Source of the DNA: Desulfobacterales bacterium | GTDB taxonomy: Bacteria > Desulfobacterota > DSM-4660 > Desulfatiglandales > B25-G16 | Length of the DNA: 11,682 bases | Assembly (NCBI GenBank): GCA_013375385.1 | Contig: JABXJY010000055.1 | Coordinates: forward strand, 1 to 11,682 | Direction of reading: 5' to 3' | Shown: positions 1 to 6,779 of the stretch, piece after piece | Numbering within the stretch: position 1 is the first letter of the stretch | Layout of the letters: every line of letters begins with the position of its first letter | The notes under the pieces: model-generated | Database searches by the model: none | Told to the model about the DNA's origin: nothing | The model's input: the letters and a program-made list of their open reading frames with translations, nothing else | Program-made: the position numbers and the translations under genes

Positions 1-36
1 AGCTAGGTACAGGGCCAAGGCAGAATATTCGGCCAT
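1..36 (-). CDS. possible start of a further minus-strand gene (partial)
   Basis: On the minus strand an ATG at 36 opens a frame that stays open for 12 codons to the window edge (MAEYSALALYLA). An AGGG lies 8 bases upstream of this ATG, and the frame starts 39 bases after the stop of the acidic-protein gene on the same strand, so it could be the next gene of that operon. Twelve codons are too few to identify a family, and chance is a real alternative. Confidence 0.25.
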   Translation of the reverse strand, partial: MAEYSALALYLA

Positions 37-75
37 TCAGTCAACCCTGCGTTCCTTGATGGATGGACAAGACCT

Positions 76-540
76 CTACTTTTCAGGTATAACCTCTCTG
101 GCCACCTTTTCTAAGACATCGCTTACTACCTTTCCCAAAAGAGCCTCGATCTTTTCTTTTGAGATTGGCAGGGTCTCCTTTTTGACTGCCTCCTCCATCT
201 CTTTCATAGGAACAGTTTCTTCACCAGCTTCTTCTTCCTGACCAGATGGGTACTGAGACACAACCTCCCACGCAGCTGATTCAAAAAGCTTTTCTTTTAC
301 CTCACTCTTTTCTGGCAAAACATCCTCCGCATCCTCTCTCTCCTCCTCAGATGCAGCCTTTGGTTTTTTTTCGACTCCTCCTTCATCTTCTAGAAGTGCA
401 TCAACGAGATCTATAGTTTCCTCTTCTTTCTCTTTTACTTCTTCCTCTTCACCCAAAAGATCTTCATCAAAGTCAAAACCAAGAAGATCTTCATCCTCAC
501 CATCGTTTAGATCTTTCTCTATGTCATCATGTTTGGCCAT
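76..540 (-). CDS. small, highly acidic hypothetical protein
   Basis: An open frame of about 154 residues, dominated by Glu and Asp in its first two thirds, with the near-duplicate DEDLLGFDFDEDLLG close to the N-terminus. The C-terminal part is more regular and probably helical. Two related segments, AAWEVVSQYP and KVAREVIPEK, recall the 'WEVVPELAE'-like helical repeats found at the C-termini of some deltaproteobacterial response-regulator-like proteins; this resemblance is from memory. No signal peptide, membrane helix or catalytic motif is visible, so the protein is presumably cytoplasmic. I chose the ATG at 540 rather than the one at 546: the only purine-rich ribosome site (GGGGG) abuts the first ATG but lies six bases before the second. 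Function unknown; a scaffold or regulatory role is possible but only a guess. Confidence 0.7.
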   Translation of the reverse strand: MAKHDDIEKDLNDGEDEDLLGFDFDEDLLGEEEEVKEKEEETIDLVDALLEDEGGVEKKPKAASEEEREDAEDVLPEKSEVKEKLFESAAWEVVSQYPSGQEEEAGEETVPMKEMEEAVKKETLPISKEKIEALLGKVVSDVLEKVAREVIPEK

Positions 541-567
541 GAGCATCCCCCACTATATAATAATTTA

Positions 568-597
568 CTATTAGCTTTTTTGTTCAAAGAGTGTCAA
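568..597 (-). promoter_or_regulatory. candidate sigma70-type promoter for the acidic-protein gene
   Basis: Read on the minus strand there is a perfect -35 box TTGACA (597-592), an 18-base spacer and a weak -10 box TAATAG (573-568), leaving a leader of roughly 20-30 bases before the ATG at 540. The -35 is perfect, but the -10 matches consensus at only three positions. Confidence 0.4.
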
Positions 598-836
598 GGT
601 CTTTGAAAAAGGTAATTATGCCAAGAATTCCCCTGGTTGGACGCATTTCGGACACCGCCGATACTTTTGTTTTCTTGCAGAATAACCCTGAATTATGGGT
701 GCCATGGACTGAATGGGTACTCATGAAGATCTATGCAATGCGAGATATCTCCTAAGAAGGCTTTTGTCCTCAGGGTAAAATCGCAAAGTTCTACTCTGGA
801 ATAGGTAACCTTTTGAGATATTCTACTGCGCACATC

Positions 837-856
837 AAGATCACCTAGTTGATCTT
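837..856. repeat. 7-bp inverted repeat with 6-base loop
   Basis: AAGATCA (837-843) and TGATCTT (850-856) pair perfectly around CCTAGT. On the plus strand the stem is followed by a T-rich run (TTATTCTCTTTT partly overlapping it), so it could be a weak terminator. However, no plus-strand gene precedes it, and the stem is A/T-rich. Confidence 0.3.
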
Positions 857-940
857 ATTCTCTTTTGAAATAAAATTAGTTTGACCTCAGCCCCCAGACT
901 GGGTAATGTTATGACTAAATAATGAAATAAAATTGAACAG

Positions 941-958
941 ATAGTGGATTTCCACTAT
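941..958. promoter_or_regulatory. 18-bp perfect dyad, operator-like, in front of the MORN gene
   Basis: ATAGTGGA (941-948), two central bases TT, then TCCACTAT (951-958): eight of eight positions match. A two-base centre is too tight for an RNA hairpin loop, so a DNA site for a dimeric protein is the more natural reading. It lies 46 bases before the preferred MORN start at 1005, and overlaps a poor promoter candidate (TTGAAC at 933-938, 17 bases, TATGGC), where binding would block transcription. Confidence 0.4.
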
Positions 959-1004
959 GGCAAGCTATTGTGCAATCATGCAGGAGGTGATGGGGACTAA
1001 AAGG

Positions 1005-1652
1005 ATGAAAGCATTAATATCCTTGATATTGGTAATTTGTTTCTTTCCTCTGAATGCATTTGCTGAATGTGTAAGAGGTAATTGTGGTACTGGAGAGGGC
1101 ACTTATATCTTTCCTGACGGTGGGGAATATGTAGGTGGGTTTACGTATAGTAGATTTGATGGACAAGGGACTTATGTCTATCCCGATGGAAGTAGATATG
1201 TTGGCCAGTGGAAGGATGGTGAAAAGAATGGAGAAGGGAGTTATTTCTATGCCAGCGGTAGCAAATATGTAGGTCAATGGGAGGATAACAAGAAGAATGG
1301 AAATGGCACTTATATCTTTCCTGACGGTAGCAAATATGTAGGTGAGTGGAAGGATGGTAAGAAGAATGGAAGAGGCATTTATACCCATCCCAATGGCAGC
1401 AAATATGGAGGTGAGTTTATGAATGATAAGTTCAACGGAAAAGGCACCTATACCTTTCCCGATGGTAGCAAATATGTTGGCCGGTGGAAGGATGATAAGT
1501 TCAATGGGCAAGGCACCTATACATTTCCTAATGGTAGCAAGTATGTAGGTGAGTTTAGGGATGGAAAGTTCAATGGAAAAGGGGCTTATACATTTCCCAG
1601 CGGCAAGAAGCATGTAGGTAAGTTTAAGGACGGCGAGTTTGTTGGAAGATAA
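1005..1652 (+). CDS. secreted MORN-repeat protein
   Basis: From the preferred ATG at 1005 the protein has 215 residues: an export signal (MKAL start, hydrophobic core LISLILVICFF, cleavage probably after AFA), then mature sequence ECVRGNC and eight 23-residue MORN repeats of the pattern GxGTYxFPDGSKYVGxWKDGxxN to the C-terminus. No other domain is present. MORN repeats form elongated beta-hairpin arrays and in bacteria occur in exported or surface proteins of mostly unknown role, so a periplasmic or envelope binding or structural role is inference. The start is uncertain: a perfect anti-16S match AGGAGGTGAT (982-991) is too close to the in-frame ATG at 990 and rather far from 1005, while GGGG at 992-995 suits 1005. 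An ATG at 957 would give a 231-residue form. The gene stands alone. The two early cysteines (CVRGNC) might form a disulfide. Confidence 0.85.
   Translation: MKALISLILVICFFPLNAFAECVRGNCGTGEGTYIFPDGGEYVGGFTYSRFDGQGTYVYPDGSRYVGQWKDGEKNGEGSYFYASGSKYVGQWEDNKKNGNGTYIFPDGSKYVGEWKDGKKNGRGIYTHPNGSKYGGEFMNDKFNGKGTYTFPDGSKYVGRWKDDKFNGQGTYTFPNGSKYVGEFRDGKFNGKGAYTFPSGKKHVGKFKDGEFVGR
1092..1649 (+). repeat. eight tandem 69-bp MORN-coding units
   Basis: The units begin at 1092, 1161, 1230, 1299, 1368, 1437, 1506 and 1575; the last runs two codons longer. Each starts with a Gly-x-Gly codon group and contains a near-constant GGTAGCAAATATGTAGGT-like core. Units 2 to 7 are most alike at DNA level, consistent with past expansion by unequal recombination or slippage. 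This is a coding repeat, not a CRISPR: there are no spacers between units. Confidence 0.85.
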
Positions 1653-1894
1653 AGACAGGAAAGACCAGAATTCGTTACTATATGAGAATAACCCAACTTA
1701 GGAGTAACACTGAGCAGAATTCAGGCACAGCCAATTATCTCTGACCACGCCCAAAGGACGTTGGCTTAATGAGTTAGCATCGTTCAAAAGTGTTTGCAGA
1801 GATTAATATTTGTTTAGATTACAATCTCTTTCTGTTGTTAGAGTTCGGAAAAACAAAACAGGATAAGGAGACCGTGATAAAACAGGGAATACAT

Positions 1895-2026
1895 ATGACA
1901 CTTCAATTCAATCTTGCAACTGGCAAAGTAAATCTGAATGAAATTGTCTATAGGTTGAAGGAACTCAGAGATCCCTTGATGCTGAATATTTTCCTTGGTA
2001 TTCCTATATGTTATAGAATACGTTAA
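1895..2026 (+). pseudogene. short ORF, possibly the truncated N-terminus of a transposase-like protein
   Basis: The ORF begins ATGACACTTCAATTC with AGGGA about 7 bases upstream and encodes 43 residues starting MTLQFNLATGKVNLNEIVYR, then a charged helix (LKELRDPLML), then an abrupt change to a low-value tail ending in a stop. A healthy ribosome site with a protein-like N-terminus and then sudden loss of sense suggests the 5' part of a gene whose remainder was deleted or shifted. The N-terminus reminds me of transposase-type proteins from deltaproteobacterial genomes, but I cannot name the family. The frame is open upstream to an ATG at 1790, without a better ribosome site. Alternative: a chance ORF. 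Confidence 0.35.
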
Positions 2027-2063
2027 TAACCATCCGTCATTAACGAACCGAGGAAATCACTGT

Positions 2064-2243
2064 ATGGAAAACCCTTTTAGGTCGGGGAGATTGTCCGCGG
2101 CCCCTGTTTTGCCGACCGAACAAAGGAACTCCGTGAACTTAGAAGCCCAGAGGGTTCGTATCAATTCTCCGATACTTTTATGGGATACTGGATCGGTTAC
2201 CTTAGAGGGTTCGAAAAGTGAGGTTAGACTTGCACTACAATGA
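2064..2243 (+). CDS. short hypothetical ORF (59 codons)
   Basis: An ATG at 2064 is preceded by GAGGAA with an 8-base gap and opens a 59-residue frame beginning MENPFRSGRL and rich in Arg, Ser and Leu, with no motif, signal peptide or membrane helix. The frame is also open upstream to an ATG at 1995, which overlaps the previous short ORF. It contains both copies of the AGAGGGTTCG direct repeat and the GGTCGG/CCGACC arms, which argues for structured or mobile-element-derived DNA rather than a conserved protein. I do not recognise it. Confidence 0.2.
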   Translation: MENPFRSGRLSAAPVLPTEQRNSVNLEAQRVRINSPILLWDTGSVTLEGSKSEVRLALQ

Positions 2244-2301
2244 GCGTTGGTTGATCGGAATACGCAGAGTGCAGAATAATAAATGCGGCAGGCATAATCA
2301 A

Positions 2302-4182
2302 CTAAGTGATAACGCTTCCCGGTTTGCTCTCTTTATCCGGGACTAAGAGATAAACCCCACCCTCATCCTCCGCGGCAAGTATCATCCCCTGGGATTCAAC
2401 CCCCCTGAGCTTCACAGGCCTGAGATTGGCGAGAACTATCACCTGTTTATCTCTCAGCTCATCTATCTGGTAGTGAGTGGCCAGTCCAGCCACTAGAGTC
2501 CTCTCTTCTCCAATGTCAACAATCAGTTTGAGCAGCTTTTTAGATCCGGGGATCGGTTCCGCCTCCCTTATGATCCCAACCCGAAGGTCCAATCTCTGGA
2601 AGTCTGCAAGGTCAATAAGCTCCATCTTTTCTTCCACCTTTTCACGTTTTACCCGTGGGAAGAGGGGAGGAGCCTTGGATATGGGCCTGACCTGTCTTAT
2701 TTCTCCCCATTCCTTTAAACCAGCAAGATCCAATTCCAACCCGACGATCCCTAATCCCAGCTGATGCTGTATCTTTTCTGCTGCCTGCGGCATAACCGGC
2801 CAGAGGAGGACAGAGATTATTTTGATTACCTCGGTGATTGTATTGAGCACTGTGCCCAGGCGTTCTCTGTTTGATTTTACCATCTCCCATGGCTTCATGG
2901 TATCAATATATTTATTTGTCCTGCCAATCAGCTCCCAGACAGTGATTAACGCCTTGTGAAAGGCAAATTCCTTCATCATACCTTCGTAATCGTCAATCAC
3001 CTTGAGGGCAGCCTCCTTTAGGCTGATGTCCGCCTCTTCTAAGGTACCAGGGGCTGGCAGTACCCCCTCAAAGTAGTTAATTGCCATGGTCATGGATCTG
3101 GAGACCAGGTTCCCAAAATCATTTGCCAGATCAGCATTGAGCCTCCTCACAAGGGCTTCCTCGCTGAAATCTGAATCGAGACCAAAGACCATGTCCCTGA
3201 GCAAGAAATATCTGAAGGCATCGAGGCCATATTGAGAAGCCAGATCCAGGGGCCGTACGATATTTCCCAGGCTCTTTGACATCTTCCCCGCATCCACATT
3301 CCAGTAGCCATGGACATTAAGATGCTGGTAGGGCTCAATGCCGGCTGCCTTGAGCATACACGGCCAGTATATTCCGTGGGGCTTTAGAATATCCTTGGCG
3401 ATGATATGCTGTGCAACAGGCCAAAATCTCTTGAACCGTTCCCCTTCCGGGTAGCCAAGGGCTGATATATAGTTAATCAAGGCATCGAACCAGACGTAGG
3501 TTACATAGTTATCATCAAAGGGAAGGGGGATGCCCCAGGATAATCTCTTCTTGGGCCTGGATATACAGAGGTCTTCGAGCGGTTCCCTCAAAAAGGCCAT
3601 AACCTCGTTTCGGTACCGCTCTGGCCTTATGAAATCAGGGTGTTTATCAATGTAATCTATGAGCCAATCCTGGTACTTGCTCATCGTGAAGAAGTAGTTC
3701 TCCTCCCTGATAAGCTTTGGTTCACTCATATGAATCGGGCACTTATCGTGTACCAATTCGGTATCTGTATAAAACCGCTCACATCCGATACAGTATTTTC
3801 CCTCATAGTCACTGAAATATATATCCCCTTTTGCATAAACCTCAGAGAGGATTTCCCTGACTGTGTCCTGATGGTTCTTATCGGTGGTGCGCACAAAATA
3901 GTCATTGGTAATATTGAGCTTGGGCCAGGTATCTTGAAAGGTTTTACTGATCCTGTCCACGTATGCCCTGACTGTCTCACCCGATTTTTCAGCTGCCTCT
4001 ACTACCTTGTTACCATGTTCATCGGTGCCGGTTAGAAAGAAGGTCTCAAAACCGGCCAGCCGATAAAATCTCGTAATTACATCGGCTACAATAGTGGAGT
4101 AAGCATGTCCTATGTGTGGCTCTGCATTTACATAGTAAATAGGTGTCGTTACATAGAATGTGGTATGGCTACTTCCTCTCAT
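2302..4182 (-). CDS. metG: methionyl-tRNA synthetase with C-terminal tRNA-binding domain
   Basis: Cytoplasmic class I aminoacyl-tRNA synthetase that charges tRNA-Met with methionine using ATP. The 626 residues show the HIGH signature as PHIGHAY (residues 22-28), the KMSKS loop as GKMSKSLGN (299-307), and a zinc knuckle with C131, C134, C148 and H151 in the connective peptide, that is, the one-zinc type. A helical anticodon-binding region follows. The last roughly 105 residues (from about 520: ADFQRLDLRVGIIREAEPIP onwards) form a Trbp111/EMAP-like OB-fold tRNA-binding domain, usual for the dimeric long form. The length is normal for that form. The start overlaps the end of ricT by 14 bp, with GAGGAG three bases upstream of the ATG, so translation is probably coupled. 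It is the last gene of the tmk-holB-ricT-metG operon. Confidence 0.97.
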   Translation of the reverse strand: MRGSSHTTFYVTTPIYYVNAEPHIGHAYSTIVADVITRFYRLAGFETFFLTGTDEHGNKVVEAAEKSGETVRAYVDRISKTFQDTWPKLNITNDYFVRTTDKNHQDTVREILSEVYAKGDIYFSDYEGKYCIGCERFYTDTELVHDKCPIHMSEPKLIREENYFFTMSKYQDWLIDYIDKHPDFIRPERYRNEVMAFLREPLEDLCISRPKKRLSWGIPLPFDDNYVTYVWFDALINYISALGYPEGERFKRFWPVAQHIIAKDILKPHGIYWPCMLKAAGIEPYQHLNVHGYWNVDAGKMSKSLGNIVRPLDLASQYGLDAFRYFLLRDMVFGLDSDFSEEALVRRLNADLANDFGNLVSRSMTMAINYFEGVLPAPGTLEEADISLKEAALKVIDDYEGMMKEFAFHKALITVWELIGRTNKYIDTMKPWEMVKSNRERLGTVLNTITEVIKIISVLLWPVMPQAAEKIQHQLGLGIVGLELDLAGLKEWGEIRQVRPISKAPPLFPRVKREKVEEKMELIDLADFQRLDLRVGIIREAEPIPGSKKLLKLIVDIGEERTLVAGLATHYQIDELRDKQVIVLANLRPVKLRGVESQGMILAAEDEGGVYLLVPDKESKPGSVIT

Positions 4183-4864
4183 TGTCTCCTCGTTGGTTTT
4201 TTTTCATTTTCAAATAGGTATCGTATTCATAGGCAAGACAACACATCAATCTTCCACATATACCAGAGATCTTACCTGGATTAAGCGAAAGATCTTGCTC
4301 TTTAGCCATTCTTATGGAAATGGGCTCAAAATTTGACAGAAACAGGGAGCAGCATAACTGGCGACCACAATGGCCAAGTCCACCCTGCATCCTTGCTAAG
4401 TCTCTGGTGCCAATCTGTCTCATCTCCACCTGAGTATGGAACTTCTGAACCAGATCTTTTACCAATTCCCTGAAATCAACCCGCACTTTGGAAATATAAA
4501 AAAAGGCAAGTTTACTCCCGTCAAAGGAGAGCTCTACCGCTATCAGATACATGGGCAGTGTCTTATCATTTATCCGTTCCTTACAGAACTGCATAGCCTC
4601 TGCTTCAATCCTTTCGTTTTTCTCTTTCTTTTCAATATCTTCTGCTGTGGCTAAGCGAAATACCTTCTTTATCGGTCTATTCGGCATGGAGGCATCCTGG
4701 AGTCTGGGTCTACTGCACACGGTTCCCAGTTCCATGCCCTTTTTGGTCTCAACAATCACCTTATCCCCTTCGTTGAGGACGAAGTGACCGGTGTAAAATT
4801 CGTAGATCTTTCCATCTATCCTGAACCTGACATTAACAATCTTCTTTGGGCTATTTCTGTACAT
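4169..4864 (-). CDS. ricT: PSP1-domain protein RicT (YaaT family)
   Basis: 231 residues, matching the PSP1 C-terminal family throughout. The N-terminal beta-rich part (GHFVLNEGDKVIVETKKGMELGTV, split around residues 27-49) is followed by a charged helix and the diagnostic C-terminal block ARMQGGLGHCGRQLCC...SGICGRLMCCLAYE. The conserved cysteines are C166, C171, C172, C203, C208 and C209. In Bacillus, RicT (YaaT) joins RicA and RicF in a cytoplasmic complex that binds Fe-S clusters and affects RNase Y-dependent mRNA maturation. Outside Firmicutes the role is not settled, so its function here is inferred from family only. It starts 9 bases after the holB stop with a weak GAGAG ribosome site and overlaps metG by 14 bp. 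The holB-ricT adjacency is also seen in Bacillus (holB-yaaT), which supports both calls. Confidence 0.93.
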   Translation of the reverse strand: MYRNSPKKIVNVRFRIDGKIYEFYTGHFVLNEGDKVIVETKKGMELGTVCSRPRLQDASMPNRPIKKVFRLATAEDIEKKEKNERIEAEAMQFCKERINDKTLPMYLIAVELSFDGSKLAFFYISKVRVDFRELVKDLVQKFHTQVEMRQIGTRDLARMQGGLGHCGRQLCCSLFLSNFEPISIRMAKEQDLSLNPGKISGICGRLMCCLAYEYDTYLKMKKNQRGDNERK

Positions 4865-4873
4865 AATCTCTCA

Positions 4874-5938
4874 CTATAGATTTGTCGCTCTCTTCAGTCC
4901 AAGCAGGGACCTCTCAAGCAGAAAAAGAAGATTTCTATTGTTCATGAGATCATGTTCGGCCCCGGCAATAACTGCCAGCGATCTAATAAGGCCATCAACT
5001 GTGTATGAGGTGGATGCCTTTTTGCAGAGATTGCCAAGATCGGAATTCAAAATGAGATCCGTTGTGCCTCCCAACTTGATAAGCAGCATATCCCTGTACC
5101 AGCTTTTCCATATTCCCAGCATTAAGGCTATCCTATCATCTTTCAGTTTCTTATTGGCAGCTGCCTTTTTTCCAAATTCAGAGAATTTTTGAGCCAGATC
5201 AAGTAACATATCAGAAGACCCATCAATAACCCTGTTTAACATATCTACCCAATCAGGCCTATCAGCTAGAAAGTCGTCCCTGGCTAATGTCATTGCCTCA
5301 CCCAGGCTTCCCTCTGAAAGCCTGGCCAGGATCTTCGCCTTATCCTTTTCCATATTCTCCTTTTTTATTAACCAATTTACTATATCTTCGGTAGGCAGGG
5401 GTCTGAAAGGAACCTTTTGACATCGGGAAACAATGGTTGCAAAAAGCTCTCCCGGATCTCTCACATCCAAGATAAAGATGTTACGGGGGGGCGGCTCCTC
5501 GAGGGTCTTCAAGAATGCATTGGCTGCCTCATCGGTCATTTTTTCAGCGGGATCTAACATAATTATCCTGTACCCCCCGAGGGCTGGGGAGAAGGCAAGA
5601 TGCCTGTTGATCTCCCTGATCTGGTCGATTCTGATTACCTTCTTATCCTGATCAGGTTCTATAATAATAAGGTCAGGATGGTTTCCACCGATTATCTTCT
5701 TGCAAGAGCTGCATATGTTGCATCCATCCCCATCCACCGGGTTCCTACAATTTAGCGATGAGGCAAAGGCCAGAGCCGTGGTTGTCTTCCCTATTCCCTG
5801 GATACCGGTGAACAGATATGCAGAGGCGATCCTACCATTGGCTATAACCCCTTTCAAAAAGGCTATTGCCTTTTCTTGGCCAATTATTTCACTGAATGAT
5901 GTAGCCCTCATAGGTACGCTGGTGTTTGTTGTGTTCAC
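4874..5938 (-). CDS. holB: DNA polymerase III delta-prime subunit
   Basis: Clamp-loader AAA+ subunit that helps load the beta sliding clamp at the replication fork. Visible in its 354 residues: a Walker A-like GIQGIGKTT (45-53), a four-cysteine zinc module (C64, C73, C76, C79), a degenerate Walker B region IIMLDPAEKM (125-134), the sensor segment AANAFLKTLEEPP (138-150) and the SRC motif (171-173) whose arginine acts in trans in clamp loaders. A helical collar region follows to the C-terminus. An intact P-loop lysine in delta-prime occurs in many non-enterobacteria; DnaX is the other candidate, but the protein is too short, lies between tmk and ricT, and has the delta-prime-like Walker B. The start is GTG at 5938; the closest ribosome-site candidate, AGGG, is 12 bases upstream and lies within the end of the inverted-repeat element. 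An ATG at 5911 is an alternative without a visible ribosome site. Confidence 0.93.
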   Translation of the reverse strand: MNTTNTSVPMRATSFSEIIGQEKAIAFLKGVIANGRIASAYLFTGIQGIGKTTTALAFASSLNCRNPVDGDGCNICSSCKKIIGGNHPDLIIIEPDQDKKVIRIDQIREINRHLAFSPALGGYRIIMLDPAEKMTDEAANAFLKTLEEPPPRNIFILDVRDPGELFATIVSRCQKVPFRPLPTEDIVNWLIKKENMEKDKAKILARLSEGSLGEAMTLARDDFLADRPDWVDMLNRVIDGSSDMLLDLAQKFSEFGKKAAANKKLKDDRIALMLGIWKSWYRDMLLIKLGGTTDLILNSDLGNLCKKASTSYTVDGLIRSLAVIAGAEHDLMNNRNLLFLLERSLLGLKRATNL

Positions 5939-5949
5939 GTTTCAGGTAA

Positions 5950-6051
5950 ACCCTGTTAGATCTCACACGGGCCCTTATAGCCCCTGTGAAAAAGCGGAAC
6001 AATATTCTGCATACCATCCCCCTGCCTCCGCTGGGGGTATTCTAACAGGGT
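5950..6051. repeat. 102-bp element with perfect 11-bp terminal inverted repeats
   Basis: ACCCTGTTAGA (5950-5960) and TCTAACAGGGT (6041-6051) are exact reverse complements at the ends of a 102-bp segment that fills the whole tmk-holB gap. Inside are a hairpin CACACGGG...CCCCTGTG (5964-5988, one mismatch) and a GC-rich stretch with opposed C and G runs (CCCCC at about 6018-6022, GGGGG at about 6034-6038). The shape is that of a small non-autonomous mobile or REP/MITE-like repeat. No clear target duplication is seen. The right end overlaps the last two codons and the stop of tmk; the left end supplies the only AGGG near the holB start. Confidence 0.6.
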
Positions 6052-6668
6052 AAATAAGGGGAGATTATTTCCCTTATCTTTCGTGCCACCCGGTCTTCAG
6101 GCAATGTGGAATCTATAATCCTAAACCTGTCTTTATACCTGTTTGCCAAGGTAAGATATCCATATCGTATCTTGATGTGGAAATCGAGTGTTTTTCTTTC
6201 AAATCTATCCCTTTTTTTGTCATTCTTGTCGCGTTTTGCTATCCTTTCCAAACCCACCTCTGCTGGACAGTCGAGAAGAAAGGTAATGTCTGGCTGACAT
6301 CCCAGAGTGGCCTCACGGTTTATTTGTTCAATCAATTTCTCATGGTGCCCCAGGACCACCCCCTGATACACCGTTGTGGCATCAGAATATCGATCACAGA
6401 TAACCCACTTTCCAGCCTCCAGGGCTGGTCTGATTACCTCGCTTACATGCTGGGCCCTGTCAGCTTCGTATAGAAAAAGCTCCGCTAATGGAACTATGTG
6501 GGCATTATCCACATGTAATAGTATCTTCCTGATAGCCTGCCCTATTTTCGTCCCCCCGGGCTCACTGGTAACTATGAAAGAGACCCCTCTTTCTTTGAGG
6601 GTTGACTCAAACCTGGAAACCTGTGTGGATTTCCCGCAGCCATCTATCCCTTCAAAAGTGATAAACAA
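6042..6668 (-). CDS. tmk: thymidylate kinase
   Basis: Phosphorylates dTMP to dTDP with ATP, in the cytoplasm, for DNA precursor synthesis. The 208 residues are the usual length. Motifs: P-loop GIDGCGKST (7-15), SEPGGT (35-40), DRYSDATTVYQG (92-103) for nucleotide binding, and a basic LID segment around 146-157 (RDKNDKKRDRFE); basic residues in the LID rather than in the P-loop are typical of the E. coli-type enzyme. The start is TTG at 6668, supported by AGGGGA seven bases upstream and by the alignment of FITFEGIDG to the normal N-terminus. It is the first gene of the operon; the promoter lies directly upstream. Oddity: the last codons and TAG stop come from the inverted-repeat element, so the natural C-terminus may have been altered by its arrival. 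Confidence 0.96.
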   Translation of the reverse strand: MFITFEGIDGCGKSTQVSRFESTLKERGVSFIVTSEPGGTKIGQAIRKILLHVDNAHIVPLAELFLYEADRAQHVSEVIRPALEAGKWVICDRYSDATTVYQGVVLGHHEKLIEQINREATLGCQPDITFLLDCPAEVGLERIAKRDKNDKKRDRFERKTLDFHIKIRYGYLTLANRYKDRFRIIDSTLPEDRVARKIREIISPYLPC

Positions 6669-6697
6669 CTCTATTCCCCTTTTTGACTAAGTAGGCC

Positions 6698-6726
6698 ATT
6701 ATACATAATAAGCAGGGGGGAATCAA
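6698..6726 (-). promoter_or_regulatory. sigma70-type promoter of the tmk-holB-ricT-metG operon
   Basis: On the minus strand: -35 TTGATT (6726-6721), a 17-base spacer, then a perfect -10 TATAAT (6703-6698). Transcription would begin near 6691, about 22 bases before the TTG start of tmk, leaving room for its AGGGGA ribosome site. This is the best promoter match in the window. Confidence 0.7.
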
Positions 6727-6779
6727 GTTACATAGATGAGGGATTCATCAAAGATCTGGTACTATACGCGCCTTTGATC

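Larger units (their letters stand above)
547..956. other. intergenic stretch between the divergent acidic-protein and MORN genes
   Basis: About 410 bases with no convincing gene on either strand. It holds a minus-strand promoter candidate next to the acidic-protein gene, a 10-bp perfect palindrome GAGATATCTC at 742-751, a hairpin at 837-856 and an 18-bp palindrome at 941-958. A weak plus-strand promoter candidate for the MORN gene is TTGACC (881-886), 17 bases, TAATGT (904-909). The stretch 630-660 (TTGGACGCATTTCGGACACC) has the feel of an insertion-sequence end, but I find no partner end and do not call it. Confidence 0.5.
1653..2301. other. gene-poor stretch with decayed-looking short ORFs
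   Basis: About 650 bases between MORN and the metG end. It contains two short plus-strand ORFs (separate entries). Other structure: AGCCAA/TTGGCT flanking about 28 bases near 1729-1766; GGTCGG (2080-2085) with CCGACC (2112-2117); a 10-bp direct repeat AGAGGGTTCG at 2149-2158 and 2204-2213; and TGCACT/AGTGCA around 2232-2275. None is followed by a T-run, so I see no clear terminator for MORN or for the metG operon. The mix suggests remnants of an old insertion. Confidence 0.4.

Noticed and set aside
630..660. Insertion-sequence end
   Set aside because: Only a faint resemblance; no matching inverted end, target duplication or transposase nearby.
1014..1613. 199-residue open frame on the minus strand
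   Set aside because: It is the antisense shadow of the MORN repeats; its repetitiveness merely mirrors the coding repeat.
1092..1649. CRISPR-like periodic repeat
   Set aside because: Units of 69 bp abut without spacers, stay in frame and encode MORN motifs.
2195..2225. tRNA T-arm-like GGTTCGAAAA
   Set aside because: No acceptor, D-arm or anticodon arm can be folded around it; the same phrase is part of a short direct repeat.
2232..2300. Terminator for the metG operon from TGCACT/AGTGCA or GTTGAT/ATCAAC arms
   Set aside because: The arms are only 6 bp, with loops of more than 30 bases and no T-run on the minus strand.
3640..4035. 131-residue plus-strand ORF inside metG
   Set aside because: It lies wholly within the well-supported metG gene and has no family motif or ribosome site.
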